Below, piece by piece: positions 7,995 to 15,750 of a stretch of DNA of 21,381 nt. The stretch's first letter is position 1. Each line of letters opens with the position of its first letter. Source of the stretch: CAZBBC01 sp964489835 (GTDB lineage: Bacteria > Calditrichota > Calditrichia > JAJRVZ01); the NCBI GenBank assembly GCA_964489835.1, contig CAZBBC010000071.1:1-21381 (forward strand), in the 5' to 3' direction. A program made the position numbers and the translations under genes. The notes beneath the pieces were generated by a model. That model searched no databases, was not told the DNA's origin, and saw only the letters and a list, made by a program, of their open reading frames with translations.

Positions 7995-8015
7995 CCCTCT
8001 CTTTCCAAGAGAGGG
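7995..8015. repeat. Second perfect 9-bp hairpin inside the MITE-like element
   Basis: CCCTCTCTT-TCC-AAGAGAGGG is a perfect 9-bp stem with a 3-base loop. With the 7961-7981 hairpin it forms the polypurine/polypyrimidine double-hairpin layout seen in many bacterial dispersed repeats. Confidence 0.7.
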
Positions 8016-8147
8016 ATTTAGGGTGAGTTCTTTAAATTAAGTCCCAATGTTGGGATACTATCAAACTCACTTGATATTCCGGTATTTAGTAATATTTTTC
8101 TAATTTTAAACCGGACACTTATGGATCTAGTTAACTAACAAATGATT

Positions 8148-9344
8148 CTAGCTAATATCTCTTTTAACGATAACAAGAGTGGCATCATCATCCCATTTTG
8201 TTCGATTTCCAAAATCATAGACGTTCCTAAAAATGATTTCAACCAGCTCTCCTGCTTTGCTTTCTTGGTTCTCATGAACCAGTTTTTTTAACCGCGTCAA
8301 TTCAAAATGATTTCCTGAAATATCTTCTCTCTCGGTTATACCATCTGTGTATAGCACTAAAATTGATTTCGGTTCCAGGTGAAAATGTAATCGATGTAAA
8401 TCAATATTTTCCAAATATCCCAATACAATACCTGAAGGTTTTAAATCAATGATTTCTGAATTAGTCACAACAAATGGAGAAGGATGGCCTGCATTCACAT
8501 AAAATAAATGTCCATCGTTTTCTATTTCTCCTATAAAAAATGAAATATAGTTACTCTCATATTTTGTGTTATAGATAACTTTATTTAATTTCTTAATGAT
8601 TGGAACCGTTTTATGTTCACTGGCAAGGCCCATCTGCAGTCCAATCACTATGTCTCTCACAGAAAGGGCCGCTGCTAATCCATGACCGCTCACATCCCCA
8701 ATGCTTGTACCAAAATTTCCTTCATCAAATTTATAATATTGATAAAAATCACCGCCTACCAGCTCTGCCGGGATAGACCGACCGGCGATTTGATACCCGG
8801 AAATTTTCGGTGCTTTTTCTGGTATAAGGCTTTTCTGTATTTGAACGGCTTTCTGAAATTCGCTACCCAGTATATCTGAAAATAGACGATAATTTATGGC
8901 TGTCCTCACTGCGTTTAAAAAAAGTGTGATTTCTTCTCTCATCCCGTCATTTTTTAAACCAAAAACCATCAACCATTGTCTGCCATCAGGACTATTAATT
9001 AAAATAGCGGCAGGAACGATATTTATCATTTCATTGGCAGGAAGAAAGTGTCTTCTATAGTTAACGTCATTATAAATAAAACTGCCATTTTCAATAACCT
9101 TATTAATCACGGCTAAATCATACGGAATTTGTTCATTCCAGGTTATCAAGCCGGAAGAATAAATGAGTACAAAATCAGATACTCTTTTTTCGTAAAGACC
9201 ATTTATCTGAATTTGAAATTTACTTCCAAATTCTTGTTCAATAGATGTAAGAATGGTTGTTAAATCGTTTTTTCCATTTTTCTCTTTCAAAATTTTTGCC
9301 AAAAGAGAATCGAGATCTCTAAAAAAGGATTGTTGTGTATTCAT
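8148..9344 (-). CDS. RsbU/SpoIIE-type PP2C serine/threonine phosphatase
   Basis: A 398-residue soluble protein. Residues ~1-165 form a sensor-like region with no clear transmembrane helix (possibly GAF-like). Residues ~175-395 are a SpoIIE/PP2C phosphatase: AGRSIPAELVGGDFYQYY with the metal aspartate, SIGDVSGHGLAAAL, FFIGEIENDGHLFYVNAGHPSP, LVLYTDGITE, and the terminal KWDDDATLVIV. All PP2C metal-binding acidic motifs are present, so it should be active. Such proteins dephosphorylate anti-sigma-factor antagonists in partner-switching stress pathways. No RsbW kinase or STAS partner is encoded in the window, so the target must lie elsewhere. A 52-bp relic of a paralogue lies at 6583-6634. It starts at ATG 9344 and is followed by the MITE-like element. 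Confidence 0.88.
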   Translation of the reverse strand: MNTQQSFFRDLDSLLAKILKEKNGKNDLTTILTSIEQEFGSKFQIQINGLYEKRVSDFVLIYSSGLITWNEQIPYDLAVINKVIENGSFIYNDVNYRRHFLPANEMINIVPAAILINSPDGRQWLMVFGLKNDGMREEITLFLNAVRTAINYRLFSDILGSEFQKAVQIQKSLIPEKAPKISGYQIAGRSIPAELVGGDFYQYYKFDEGNFGTSIGDVSGHGLAAALSVRDIVIGLQMGLASEHKTVPIIKKLNKVIYNTKYESNYISFFIGEIENDGHLFYVNAGHPSPFVVTNSEIIDLKPSGIVLGYLENIDLHRLHFHLEPKSILVLYTDGITEREDISGNHFELTRLKKLVHENQESKAGELVEIIFRNVYDFGNRTKWDDDATLVIVKRDIS

Positions 9345-9380
9345 AGAAAACCCATCAATATATCATTAACTTAAGTGTCA

Positions 9381-9689
9381 TTATAAAGGTGATTTTAACT
9401 TTGCCGTATCTTTTTTTGTTGCATAAACCGACGCCAGAATACCGACTGACAATATTCCAATAATTACCATCAGGGAGGCAAATGTTGGGATAGGATAATG
9501 GTGGGAAAGAATCATTTTTACTCCAACATAGGCCAGCACATTAAATAAAAGGGCAAGAGTAATCCAAAAAGCAGTCCAGACGAATGCTTCTTTTGGTTTT
9601 ATTACATGCGCCTTTCGATGGAGCACTCCTAAATCTAAAGCAAGTAATGCTATTATAATAAAAATGAAGCGCAACCACAACCAGATCAT
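9381..9689 (-). pseudogene. TerC/Alx family membrane protein with large internal deletion
   Basis: The 102-residue product begins like a TerC protein (WLWLRF...LALDLGVLHRKAHV, then KEAFVWTAFWITLALLFNV) and ends like the last part of one (YVGVKMILSHHYPIPTFASL, then VIIGILSVGILASVYATKK). Full TerC/Alx proteins are roughly 300 or more residues, so the central helices are missing, including the acidic motifs near SLAVDN and ELSDVIFAVDS that family members need for metal ion handling. The join, at about LFN-VLAYVGVKM (residues 48-58), keeps the frame. Start ATG 9689 has a good AAAGGA site, so a short 3-helix protein may still be made. I call it a deletion derivative. A mini-TerC with a new role is possible but unsupported. 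Confidence 0.75.
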
Positions 9690-9744
9690 AGATCAGAATC
9701 CTTTATAACTAATCAAAAACTGAAGTATGACTCCTGTTTACTTT

Positions 9745-10080
9745 TTATTTAAGGAAATATAGTTGAGCTCTTGCCACGGCCGGCATACTCGAATCAGCGT
9801 TTATTGTTATCAAATAACAAGCTAAATGTGAAAACAGATATTCCTTATGTATCGAGTTGCCATCAGAGATAAAAACCGTTTTAAAATGATAGCGAATAGG
9901 AATATTCAAAGAGTAACAAGCTATTTTTGCTGCTTCTATTGCCGGTTCAAATAAACCATATTTCTCATAACCTAGTGATTCCATAAGATCTACGCATTGA
10001 AAGCGACAATCCATTGACCTTATATCATCAAAAAGTGCATCTAAGAGTGCGTTATTTATTTTATCGATCGGGACAAGCAT
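9745..10080 (-). CDS. Short DinD-like (damage-inducible protein D / BRO-type) protein
   Basis: The 111-residue protein carries the core pattern of DinD-family proteins: MESLGYEKYGLFEPAIEAAK (compare the x-LGY-x-x-Y-x-x-F-x-x-x-I-x-x-A pattern), a short stretch around RYHF, and FSHLACYLITINADSSMPAV followed by ARAQLYF, corresponding to the conserved RYACYLI.QN.DP..P..A..QTYFA segment. DinD proteins are usually more than twice as long. Here the protein ends just after the conserved block, so it is a minimal or truncated form. It starts 11 nt after the CbpA-type DnaJ stop and is probably co-transcribed with it. DinD is known to counter RecA filaments in E. coli, but function of the short form is unknown. 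Confidence 0.6.
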   Translation of the reverse strand: MLVPIDKINNALLDALFDDIRSMDCRFQCVDLMESLGYEKYGLFEPAIEAAKIACYSLNIPIRYHFKTVFISDGNSIHKEYLFSHLACYLITINADSSMPAVARAQLYFLK

Positions 10081-10091
10081 GTTTCAATCTC

Positions 10092-11021
10092 TTATTTTCT
10101 CATATCTTTTAGTTTTTTAAACATTTCATATTCTTTATTTGTGAGATTCACTGGTATTTGAACCAGCACTTTTACAAATAAATCACCCTTTTTATTATCA
10201 TTAGAGGTTGGCATTCCTTGTCCGTTTAATCTTAATAATTTTCCATTTTGCGTTCCACGGGGTACGTCCACTTTGATTCGGCCGGCCAAGGTGGGAACAA
10301 CCACTTTGCCTCCTAATATCGCAGTATAAATGTTTATTGGTAAGTCGTAAAAAAGATTAGCTCCTTCACGTCTGAATAAATTATGTGGAGTAATTTTAAC
10401 TGTAATATATAAATCACCTGATGCGCTGTGATTATACCCTGGTGCGCCTTTACCCTCCAGTTTTAGTATTTGATTATCTGCAATCCCGGGTTTAATATTC
10501 AATTTTATTTTTTCATTTTGCAGGTTAAATATTCGGGAAGTCCCCTTATAAGCTTCCTCTAAAGAAATGGTAATTTCTGCACGTAAATCAGCACCCCTCT
10601 GAATCTTTGAGTAGCCGGTTTTCGATCCTCTGAATCCTTTGCCAAAAAGAGTTTGAAAAAAATCACTAAATCCCTCACCGCCAAATATAGTATCAGAATC
10701 ACTACGGCCCTGATAATAATAGGTACGTTCCTGTCCACTATTCTGCCGGTCATATTTTGACCAATCAAAATCTCCTTTTTCACCGGCATCTTTATAATGC
10801 TTCCAGTCAGCTCCAAATTTATCATACAATTTGCGTTTTTCCGGATCGGATAGAACCTGTTTTGCCTCATTAATTTCTTTAAATTTAACCTCTGCATTTT
10901 TGTCACCAGGATTTTTATCCGGATGATATTTTGTGGCTAATTTTCTGTAAGCCTTTCTGATCTCATCCGCTGTGGCTTTCTTTGCAATACCAAGAATTTT
11001 ATAATAGTCCTTATATTCCAT
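10092..11021 (-). CDS. CbpA-type DnaJ co-chaperone (class II Hsp40)
   Basis: 309 residues. The J domain spans ~4-69 with HPD at 33-35 (KYHPDKNPGD), which stimulates DnaK ATPase. It is followed by a Gly/Phe-rich, charged linker with several Tyr and Ser (~75-140) and two DnaJ C-terminal beta domains (~143-300, e.g. RGADLRAEITISLEEAYKG, LEGKGAPGY, GGKVVVPTLAG, LRLNGQGMP). There is no CxxCxGxG zinc-binding domain, so this is the CbpA/class II type and not canonical DnaJ. No dnaK or grpE is nearby. The next gene is DinD-like, in the position where cbpM follows cbpA in enterobacteria. It belongs to the local group of stress genes. Confidence 0.9.
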   Translation of the reverse strand: MEYKDYYKILGIAKKATADEIRKAYRKLATKYHPDKNPGDKNAEVKFKEINEAKQVLSDPEKRKLYDKFGADWKHYKDAGEKGDFDWSKYDRQNSGQERTYYYQGRSDSDTIFGGEGFSDFFQTLFGKGFRGSKTGYSKIQRGADLRAEITISLEEAYKGTSRIFNLQNEKIKLNIKPGIADNQILKLEGKGAPGYNHSASGDLYITVKITPHNLFRREGANLFYDLPINIYTAILGGKVVVPTLAGRIKVDVPRGTQNGKLLRLNGQGMPTSNDNKKGDLFVKVLVQIPVNLTNKEYEMFKKLKDMRK

Positions 11022-11112
11022 TATCTTTTCTGATTTAAATTATTAATTAATGATTAGAGCTTCTACTCCGTAGAAATGGACATAACATCAATAATTACAA
11101 TAGATTGCTTCG

Positions 11113-11130
11113 TCCCGCCGGTGGGCGGGA
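11113..11130. repeat. GC-rich perfect palindrome
   Basis: TCCCGCC-GGTG-GGCGGGA is a 7-bp perfect stem with a 4-base loop in otherwise AT-rich DNA. Its shape (6-7 bp arms, 4-base loop, CCGGYG centre) matches the palindrome at 4130-4145, so it probably belongs to the same dispersed family. There is no T-run for an intrinsic terminator. Confidence 0.6.
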
Positions 11131-11213
11131 AGGCTACTCATTTAATGTTTTCCATGGTACCTCTTCTTCATATCGCAATTTTTTTAATCCTGTAAGAACT
11201 TCTTCAAGTTGTT

Positions 11214-11309
11214 TCAATTTCTGTTTATGGGAATGAGTTCTTCTATCAATATAAAAATCATAGCACCGGCAGTAAAACTGAAGGTATATTGTAAAATTGG
11301 CAGAAATTC
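11214..11309 (-). pseudogene. ZIP-family metal transporter remnant
   Basis: Just past the glycogen phosphorylase stop, one minus-strand frame bounded by TAA (11310-11312) and TGA (11214-11216) reads ILQYTFSFTAGAMIFILIEE followed by LIPINRN. The AGAMIF-hydrophobic-EELIP pattern is the hallmark of the fifth helix of ZIP (GufA/ZupT-type) transporters, where the Glu residues bind metal. Only about 31 codons survive, with no start codon or upstream helices. It is a relic, probably left by a deletion that brought this end next to the phosphorylase gene. Confidence 0.6.
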
Positions 11310-11318
11310 TTATATTAT

Positions 11319-13835
11319 TTACTTTTTTTCCTTTATTAAATTGATTGGTAAAGATAAAACCTTCCATATATTATGGGCATACTCTTGTATTGTTCTATCG
11401 GTTGAGAATTTACCCATACCGGCCGTGTTTTTTATCGACATTTTGATCCATCTGTTTTTATCAACATATGCCCGGGTTATTTCATTCTGAATTTCATAAT
11501 AACTTTTGAAGTCTGACATTACCATGAAATAATCATTACCTTTTAAGGCATTTATCATCGGTTTAAAGATCTCACGGTCATTATCGGAGAAAAATCCTTT
11601 TTCAATCATATCAATAACAGTTTTGAGTTCTTCGTTATTTGTATAATATTCAGCCGGTTGGTAGGCACTTGACCGCCTATCAAATACCTGCTGAGCATCC
11701 TGACCAAATATAAAGATATTATCCTTTCCCACTTCTTCCATAATTTCAATATTGGCACCATCAAGGGTTCCAATTATCATCGCACCATTCAGGGAAAATT
11801 TCATATTACCTGTTCCTGAGGCTTCCATACCTGCTGTTGAAATCTGCTCAGAGAGGTCAGCGGCCGGTATAATTCTCTGGGCTAAAGTAACGGAATAATC
11901 AGATAAAAAAATCACCTTTAACTGGTCGCTAATAGTATGATCCTTATTTATTATCTCAGCGACATTATTAATTAATTTTATAATTAATTTCGCCATTTGA
12001 TAAGACGGCGCTGCTTTCCCGGAAAAAATAAATGTTCGTGGATAATAATCAAATTTCACCCCAGATTTCAGACGATTATATATACTAATAATGTGAATAA
12101 TATTTAATAGTTGACGTTTATATTCGTGAATTCGTTTAATTTGACAATCAAAAATAGAATCCAGATTGATCTCGATATGATGCTTATTCCTTATTAACCT
12201 GGCAAGATCTTTTTTATTGGCCTTTTTCACCGCTCGCCATTTTGACTGTAAAGATCTATCTGAAATATATTTTTCTAATTTCTTTAATTCATATAAATCG
12301 GTAATCCATTTTTCACCAATCGTATCTGTTATTAAACCAGAGAGGCGTGGATTGCATAGTTTTAGCCAACGACGTTGTGTAATCCCATTGGTTTTATTGT
12401 TAAATTTCGCATTCCAAATCTCACTAAAATCCTTAAAAATCCTATCTTTTAATAAACGGCTATGCAATGCGGCCACACCATTGACAGAAAAGCTACCAAC
12501 GATCGCCAGATTGGCCATACGTACTCTTTTTTCATCACCTTCTTCAATGATCGACAGTGTTTTTACTTTTTCATCGTCAATGTGATCAATGTGTATCTTG
12601 TCTAAAAATCTTCTGTTTATTTCATATATAATTTGTAAGTGGCGGGGTAATATTTTTTCTAACAAATTCACCCGCCATGTCTCCAGCGCTTCTTGTAAAA
12701 TTGTATGATTTGTATAGGCAAAGGTATTAGAAGTTATCTCCCAGGCTTTTTCCCATGGTATTTTTTCCTGATCCATCAGCAAACGCATGAGTTCCGGGAT
12801 AGATAAAACCGGGTGGGTGTCATTCAGCTGAATCACCACTTTTTCAGGGAACAAATTAAAATCATCGTGTGCTTTTTTAAATCGCCGGATAATATCCTGC
12901 AGAGTGGCAGAGGATAATAAATATTCCTGTTTCAACCGCAGTTCCCGCCCTTTTATAAAATCATCCCGAGGGTACAATACCTTGGATATTACTTCGGAGT
13001 CAATCTTATCTTTTACGGCCTCATCATAATCCCCATGGTTAAAATAGGACAGGTTAAATTCATCACTAGATTTTGCAGACCACAATCGCAGGTTATTTAC
13101 GGTATTATTATTAAAACCAGGAATCGGTATATCATAGGCTACAGCAGCTGTTTCATCCGTCTCAATCCAATCGAATATTAATTCTCCGTTTTTATCGCGA
13201 TACTGGTTAACTCTACCGTGAAACCTGATCGAATAAGTGAACTCCGGACGCTCTATTTCCCAGGGATTTCCATAACGGAGCCAGTGGTCAGGGACTTCCA
13301 CTTGATAGCCATTGTTAATCTTTTGCGAAAATATCCCATACTCATAACGGATACCATATCCGTATGCCGGTAATTCCAGTGTGGCCATGGAATCTAAAAA
13401 ACAGGCGGCGAGACGTCCTAATCCACCATTACCTAATCCGGCATCACATTCAATCTCCTGTAATTCCTCCAAATTAAGACCTAATTCCACAAGGGCTTTC
13501 TTTGTTATCTCCGTTATACCTAAATTAAGTAATGCATTCCCAAGAAGACGCCCTAGCATATATTCCATTGAAATAAAATATACACGTTTTACATCCTGAG
13601 CATAATAGGATTGATGAGTTTCAATCCAGCGTTCAAATAATCTATCACGGACAGTATAAGCAAGAGATTTGAAATAATCATGCTCTGTCGCAGAATACCT
13701 GTCTTTGGCAAGAGAAAATTCTAAATGATCGACAAAGTCTTTCTGGATCGACTCTTTATCTCTTCCTAATAGTTCATTGGTCGATGGTGAAAGTATTCCC
13801 AGCAACGGATACCTATTTTTCTTTTTTATAACCAT
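11319..13835 (-). CDS. glgP: Glycogen/maltodextrin phosphorylase
   Basis: A full-length 838-residue GT35 phosphorylase that releases glucose-1-phosphate from alpha-1,4-glucans. Visible landmarks are GLGNGGLGRLAACFLDS (~134-150), QLNDTHPVLSIPELMR (~335-350), NGITQRRWL (~483-491), KRIHEYKRQLLN (~567-578) and the PLP-binding lysine K679 in EASGTGNMKFSLNGAM. The sequence runs to a normal C-terminus (IWKVLSLP). Start ATG 13835 follows a weak AGG site. It lies about 75 nt after the second ATP-grasp gene, so it could be last in that transcript or have its own promoter. No glgA, glgB or glgC is in the window. Its neighbours are stress genes, consistent with use of stored glucan during starvation. That link is inference. 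Confidence 0.96.
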   Translation of the reverse strand: MVIKKKNRYPLLGILSPSTNELLGRDKESIQKDFVDHLEFSLAKDRYSATEHDYFKSLAYTVRDRLFERWIETHQSYYAQDVKRVYFISMEYMLGRLLGNALLNLGITEITKKALVELGLNLEELQEIECDAGLGNGGLGRLAACFLDSMATLELPAYGYGIRYEYGIFSQKINNGYQVEVPDHWLRYGNPWEIERPEFTYSIRFHGRVNQYRDKNGELIFDWIETDETAAVAYDIPIPGFNNNTVNNLRLWSAKSSDEFNLSYFNHGDYDEAVKDKIDSEVISKVLYPRDDFIKGRELRLKQEYLLSSATLQDIIRRFKKAHDDFNLFPEKVVIQLNDTHPVLSIPELMRLLMDQEKIPWEKAWEITSNTFAYTNHTILQEALETWRVNLLEKILPRHLQIIYEINRRFLDKIHIDHIDDEKVKTLSIIEEGDEKRVRMANLAIVGSFSVNGVAALHSRLLKDRIFKDFSEIWNAKFNNKTNGITQRRWLKLCNPRLSGLITDTIGEKWITDLYELKKLEKYISDRSLQSKWRAVKKANKKDLARLIRNKHHIEINLDSIFDCQIKRIHEYKRQLLNIIHIISIYNRLKSGVKFDYYPRTFIFSGKAAPSYQMAKLIIKLINNVAEIINKDHTISDQLKVIFLSDYSVTLAQRIIPAADLSEQISTAGMEASGTGNMKFSLNGAMIIGTLDGANIEIMEEVGKDNIFIFGQDAQQVFDRRSSAYQPAEYYTNNEELKTVIDMIEKGFFSDNDREIFKPMINALKGNDYFMVMSDFKSYYEIQNEITRAYVDKNRWIKMSIKNTAGMGKFSTDRTIQEYAHNIWKVLSLPINLIKEKK

Positions 13836-13909
13836 TTCAATTAACCTGTTATTATTTTTCTTTATCTAACCTTTTCTATTCATAGCGCAGCGATGCTGCT
13901 ATCACTTTT

Positions 13910-14827
13910 TTAACTATCATATCTATATAGCAACTCATTGATGTGTCTTATTATTTCGTCTGCGATATTTTTAGCTAGACTATCTATTATCCCATCATAA
14001 TATTTAGATTGTAATCGCATATCACAGATCTCATTTACATAATCAATGACATAAACTTTGTTATCTTCAGCCACTGTAAACTCGGTTGAGAAGAATGGTA
14101 GTCCACAAATGTCATGTATTTTTTCCATCATTCCATATATTTGATTGATATCAATAAAGTTAGTGTCTTCGGTTGTGATAGGTTCGTACCTGTGTGTATC
14201 ATTATCCCACCAAGTACTAAATATGGTTCCACAAACAAAGAAGACTCTAAACCAGAAACGTCTCAAATTAGGTTCTTTTGGATAAATTTTTTCCTGCAGT
14301 AAATATTTATCCTCAGGGAACTCATTTCTTATTTTTTCAACATCCGCAAGGGAGTGTACATCCAGATAAACACCATCCCCTGAACCGGTATGAATAGATG
14401 GTTTTATAACAAATGGTCTGCCGAGGATATCTAAATCACTTTCGATGAGATCAATTCTAGGTTGTGCAACCAACTCCGGCACAATTATTGTCTTTGGTAC
14501 ATTTAACTCACTCATCACAAATTGTTCATGCATGATAGATTTATCTGAAGCTGTTTTCTGTTTATCAAGATTTGCAAAATATAAGACCTGATTGTCAGAT
14601 AGAGCAGAATATATTTTTAGAAACTGTGCTGATGTATCTGATGCACGGTCATAAAATGATAAAAACCGGATTTGATGATTTTGTATACGAAAAATAGTTT
14701 CATCCAGGTTATGTGGAACTACCTTGTAGGTGGTTAGACCCTTAAGTTTGGCAGCCCGTTCTATCAAATCAATAAAATCATTATCCTGCGGACTATCTAT
14801 TGCTAATCCTAAATTGTATATTTTCAT
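13910..14827 (-). CDS. ATP-grasp ligase (second of a pair)
   Basis: A 305-residue ATP-grasp protein. The N-terminal pre-ATP-grasp part (~1-95) begins KIYNLGLAIDSPQDND. The ATP-grasp part has GRPFVIKPSIHTGSGDGVYL (~136-155, ATP-binding lysine and glycine loop), KYLLQEKIYPKE, FRVFFVCGTIFSTWWDND, and the metal/ATP-binding end VYVIDYVNEICDMR. ATP-grasp enzymes join an acyl-phosphate to an amine or thiol. The IDYVNE end is nearer to RimK-like peptide ligases than to true D-Ala-D-Ala ligases. The start is 7 nt after the GNAT stop, so it belongs to the same operon. It differs enough from the upstream ATP-grasp protein that the two probably act on different steps. The substrate is unknown. Confidence 0.8.
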   Translation of the reverse strand: MKIYNLGLAIDSPQDNDFIDLIERAAKLKGLTTYKVVPHNLDETIFRIQNHQIRFLSFYDRASDTSAQFLKIYSALSDNQVLYFANLDKQKTASDKSIMHEQFVMSELNVPKTIIVPELVAQPRIDLIESDLDILGRPFVIKPSIHTGSGDGVYLDVHSLADVEKIRNEFPEDKYLLQEKIYPKEPNLRRFWFRVFFVCGTIFSTWWDNDTHRYEPITTEDTNFIDINQIYGMMEKIHDICGLPFFSTEFTVAEDNKVYVIDYVNEICDMRLQSKYYDGIIDSLAKNIADEIIRHINELLYRYDS

Positions 14828-14834
14828 TGATCTG

Positions 14835-15341
14835 TCAGATCTTCATTCCGGTATTCTGACCAATATTTTTTGCAAGTATTAGTTTATCTTCACCCTCGGA
14901 ATAAAAATTATTTAGTGTGGAAGATAGGTGATAGTTCTGTTTCAAACATGTTTCATATTGGTGATGATATTGAAAATGTGAAGAAATTTCGATAACAACA
15001 ATCCTCCCTTTATACTTCAATAATTCATTTTCGATATATTGGAGTAAATTAAGAATAATCTCACCGTTTTCAACAAGTGGTGAATGAACTAAATGATAGA
15101 CCTGGTAGGTACCGACTGACTGAGGATCGGGACCATAAACCGCATAACCCATGAGCGCTTTCTGATGGTCTTCAGCAATAATTACTTTAAATAATCTTTG
15201 ATCAGCATCAAATAAATATAGATCAATGCGATGCAAAGTAGCTTCAAGTTCCCGGGGTTTATACTTTTCATCCTGTTGCATTAATTCATAAATTTTCACA
15301 CGGTCGCTGGCCTTGATATCTCTAATTTTTATCATACGCAT
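14835..15341 (-). CDS. GNAT-like acetyltransferase between two ATP-grasp ligases
   Basis: A 168-residue protein with the GNAT layout: IKIRDIKASDRVKIYELM (strand 1/helix 1), FKVIIAEDHQKALMGYAVYG (strands 2-4), then YQVYHLVHSPLVENGEIILN (strand 4 to helix 3) and GRIVVIEISSHFQYHHQYE. The usual acetyl-CoA pyrophosphate loop (Q/RxxGxG/A) is not obvious: VENGEII stands in its place, so CoA binding may be altered. The start overlaps the 3' end of the first ATP-grasp gene by 20 nt (a second in-frame ATG would give 14 nt) and its stop is 7 nt before the second, so all three are coupled. In the ligase operon it could acylate a precursor or product, but the substrate is unknown. Confidence 0.72.
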   Translation of the reverse strand: MRMIKIRDIKASDRVKIYELMQQDEKYKPRELEATLHRIDLYLFDADQRLFKVIIAEDHQKALMGYAVYGPDPQSVGTYQVYHLVHSPLVENGEIILNLLQYIENELLKYKGRIVVIEISSHFQYHHQYETCLKQNYHLSSTLNNFYSEGEDKLILAKNIGQNTGMKI

Positions 15342-15675
15342 TTCTCGCTAATGCTTCATTAATAATTAATTGTAAAAAATCCGTGAATTCGTAATCTGAT
15401 ACTTTAAATGCCAGTTGGAAGATTGAATCGTTTAATAGAGAGGGATTAGGATGATAGTCCGCCACAAATATTTGATTCTCTTTATCCGCAAGGAAACTGA
15501 TCAATGCATAATCCTTTCCCATTAAATATTTATAAACATGGAGAGCTATTTCCCGAAGATGATAATTTGTTTCCCAATCAATTTTTGCCGGACATTTGAA
15601 TTCGTAAGTATTCTTGTTCTCTATTGCCTCACATACCGGTAATATCTGTGCATCCATATTTCCGAATATACCCAC
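15322..15675 (-). CDS. C-terminal part of interrupted D-Ala-D-Ala ligase-like ATP-grasp gene
   Basis: This open stretch (117 residues from GTG 15675) is the C-terminal half of the ATP-grasp protein whose N-terminal half is at 15748-16245. The 24 codons between them are in the same frame and read VTNYLSQYKQPILVETLIPG then RIFF, which runs into VGIFGNMDAQ. ILVE-x-x-IPGR-x-x-x-VGI-x-GN is a typical D-Ala-D-Ala ligase segment. It ends with FVADYHPNPSLLNDSIFQ, matching the ligase EVNPNPG segment with the first acidic and Asn positions changed. Only the TAA at 15748-15750 separates the halves. GTG 15675 is not a convincing natural start because conserved coding sequence continues upstream of it. 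Confidence 0.75.
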   Translation of the reverse strand: MGIFGNMDAQILPVCEAIENKNTYEFKCPAKIDWETNYHLREIALHVYKYLMGKDYALISFLADKENQIFVADYHPNPSLLNDSIFQLAFKVSDYEFTDFLQLIINEALARNAYDKN

Positions 15676-15747
15676 GAAAAAAATCCGTCCAGGAATTAAG
15701 GTTTCAACCAGGATAGGTTGCTTATATTGACTAAGATAATTTGTTAC

Positions 15748-15750
15748 TTA
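15748..15750 (-). other. In-frame TAA interrupting an otherwise continuous ATP-grasp gene
   Basis: The codons around it read ILEK-TAA-VTNYLSQYK. The reading frame and family similarity continue on both sides without a shift, so this is a single nonsense codon. It could be a real mutation, a base-call error or, less likely, a readthrough site. Confidence 0.8.

Larger units (their letters stand above)
7875..8123. mobile_element. MITE-like element with 19-bp perfect terminal inverted repeats
   Basis: ATAAGTGTCCGGTTTAAAA at 7878-7896 is matched exactly, inverted, at 8104-8122. The pair is bracketed by GATCTAG at 7868-7874 and 8124-8130, a possible 7-bp target duplication, although GATCTAGATC is itself palindromic and the boundary is ambiguous. 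There is no transposase inside, so this is a non-autonomous element. The interior carries two strong hairpins (7961-7981 and 7995-8015) between AACTCAYCCC-type inverted ends (about 7922-8030), which looks like a second repeat nested in the first. The parent transposon family is not identified. Confidence 0.65.
7616..8147. other. Gene-free gap holding a MITE-like element
   Basis: The gap between the phosphatase and the stress protein contains the inverted-repeat element at 7875-8123. The part at 7616-7867 has no recognised gene. A 62-codon minus-strand frame (7643-7831) starts at TTG without a clear ribosome site and matches nothing I recognise. A TATAAT-like hexamer (minus strand, 7842-7847) could be a promoter -10 box for the stress protein, but no good -35 is visible. 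Confidence 0.5.

Noticed and set aside
11134..11367. 77-codon minus-strand frame overlapping the end of glycogen phosphorylase
   Set aside because: It begins inside the phosphorylase gene, and the coding-like ZIP signal lies in a different frame. The charged tail has no recognisable family.
12217..12585. 122-codon plus-strand frame inside glycogen phosphorylase
   Set aside because: Antisense shadow of a full-length conserved enzyme. Its translation has no recognisable motif.
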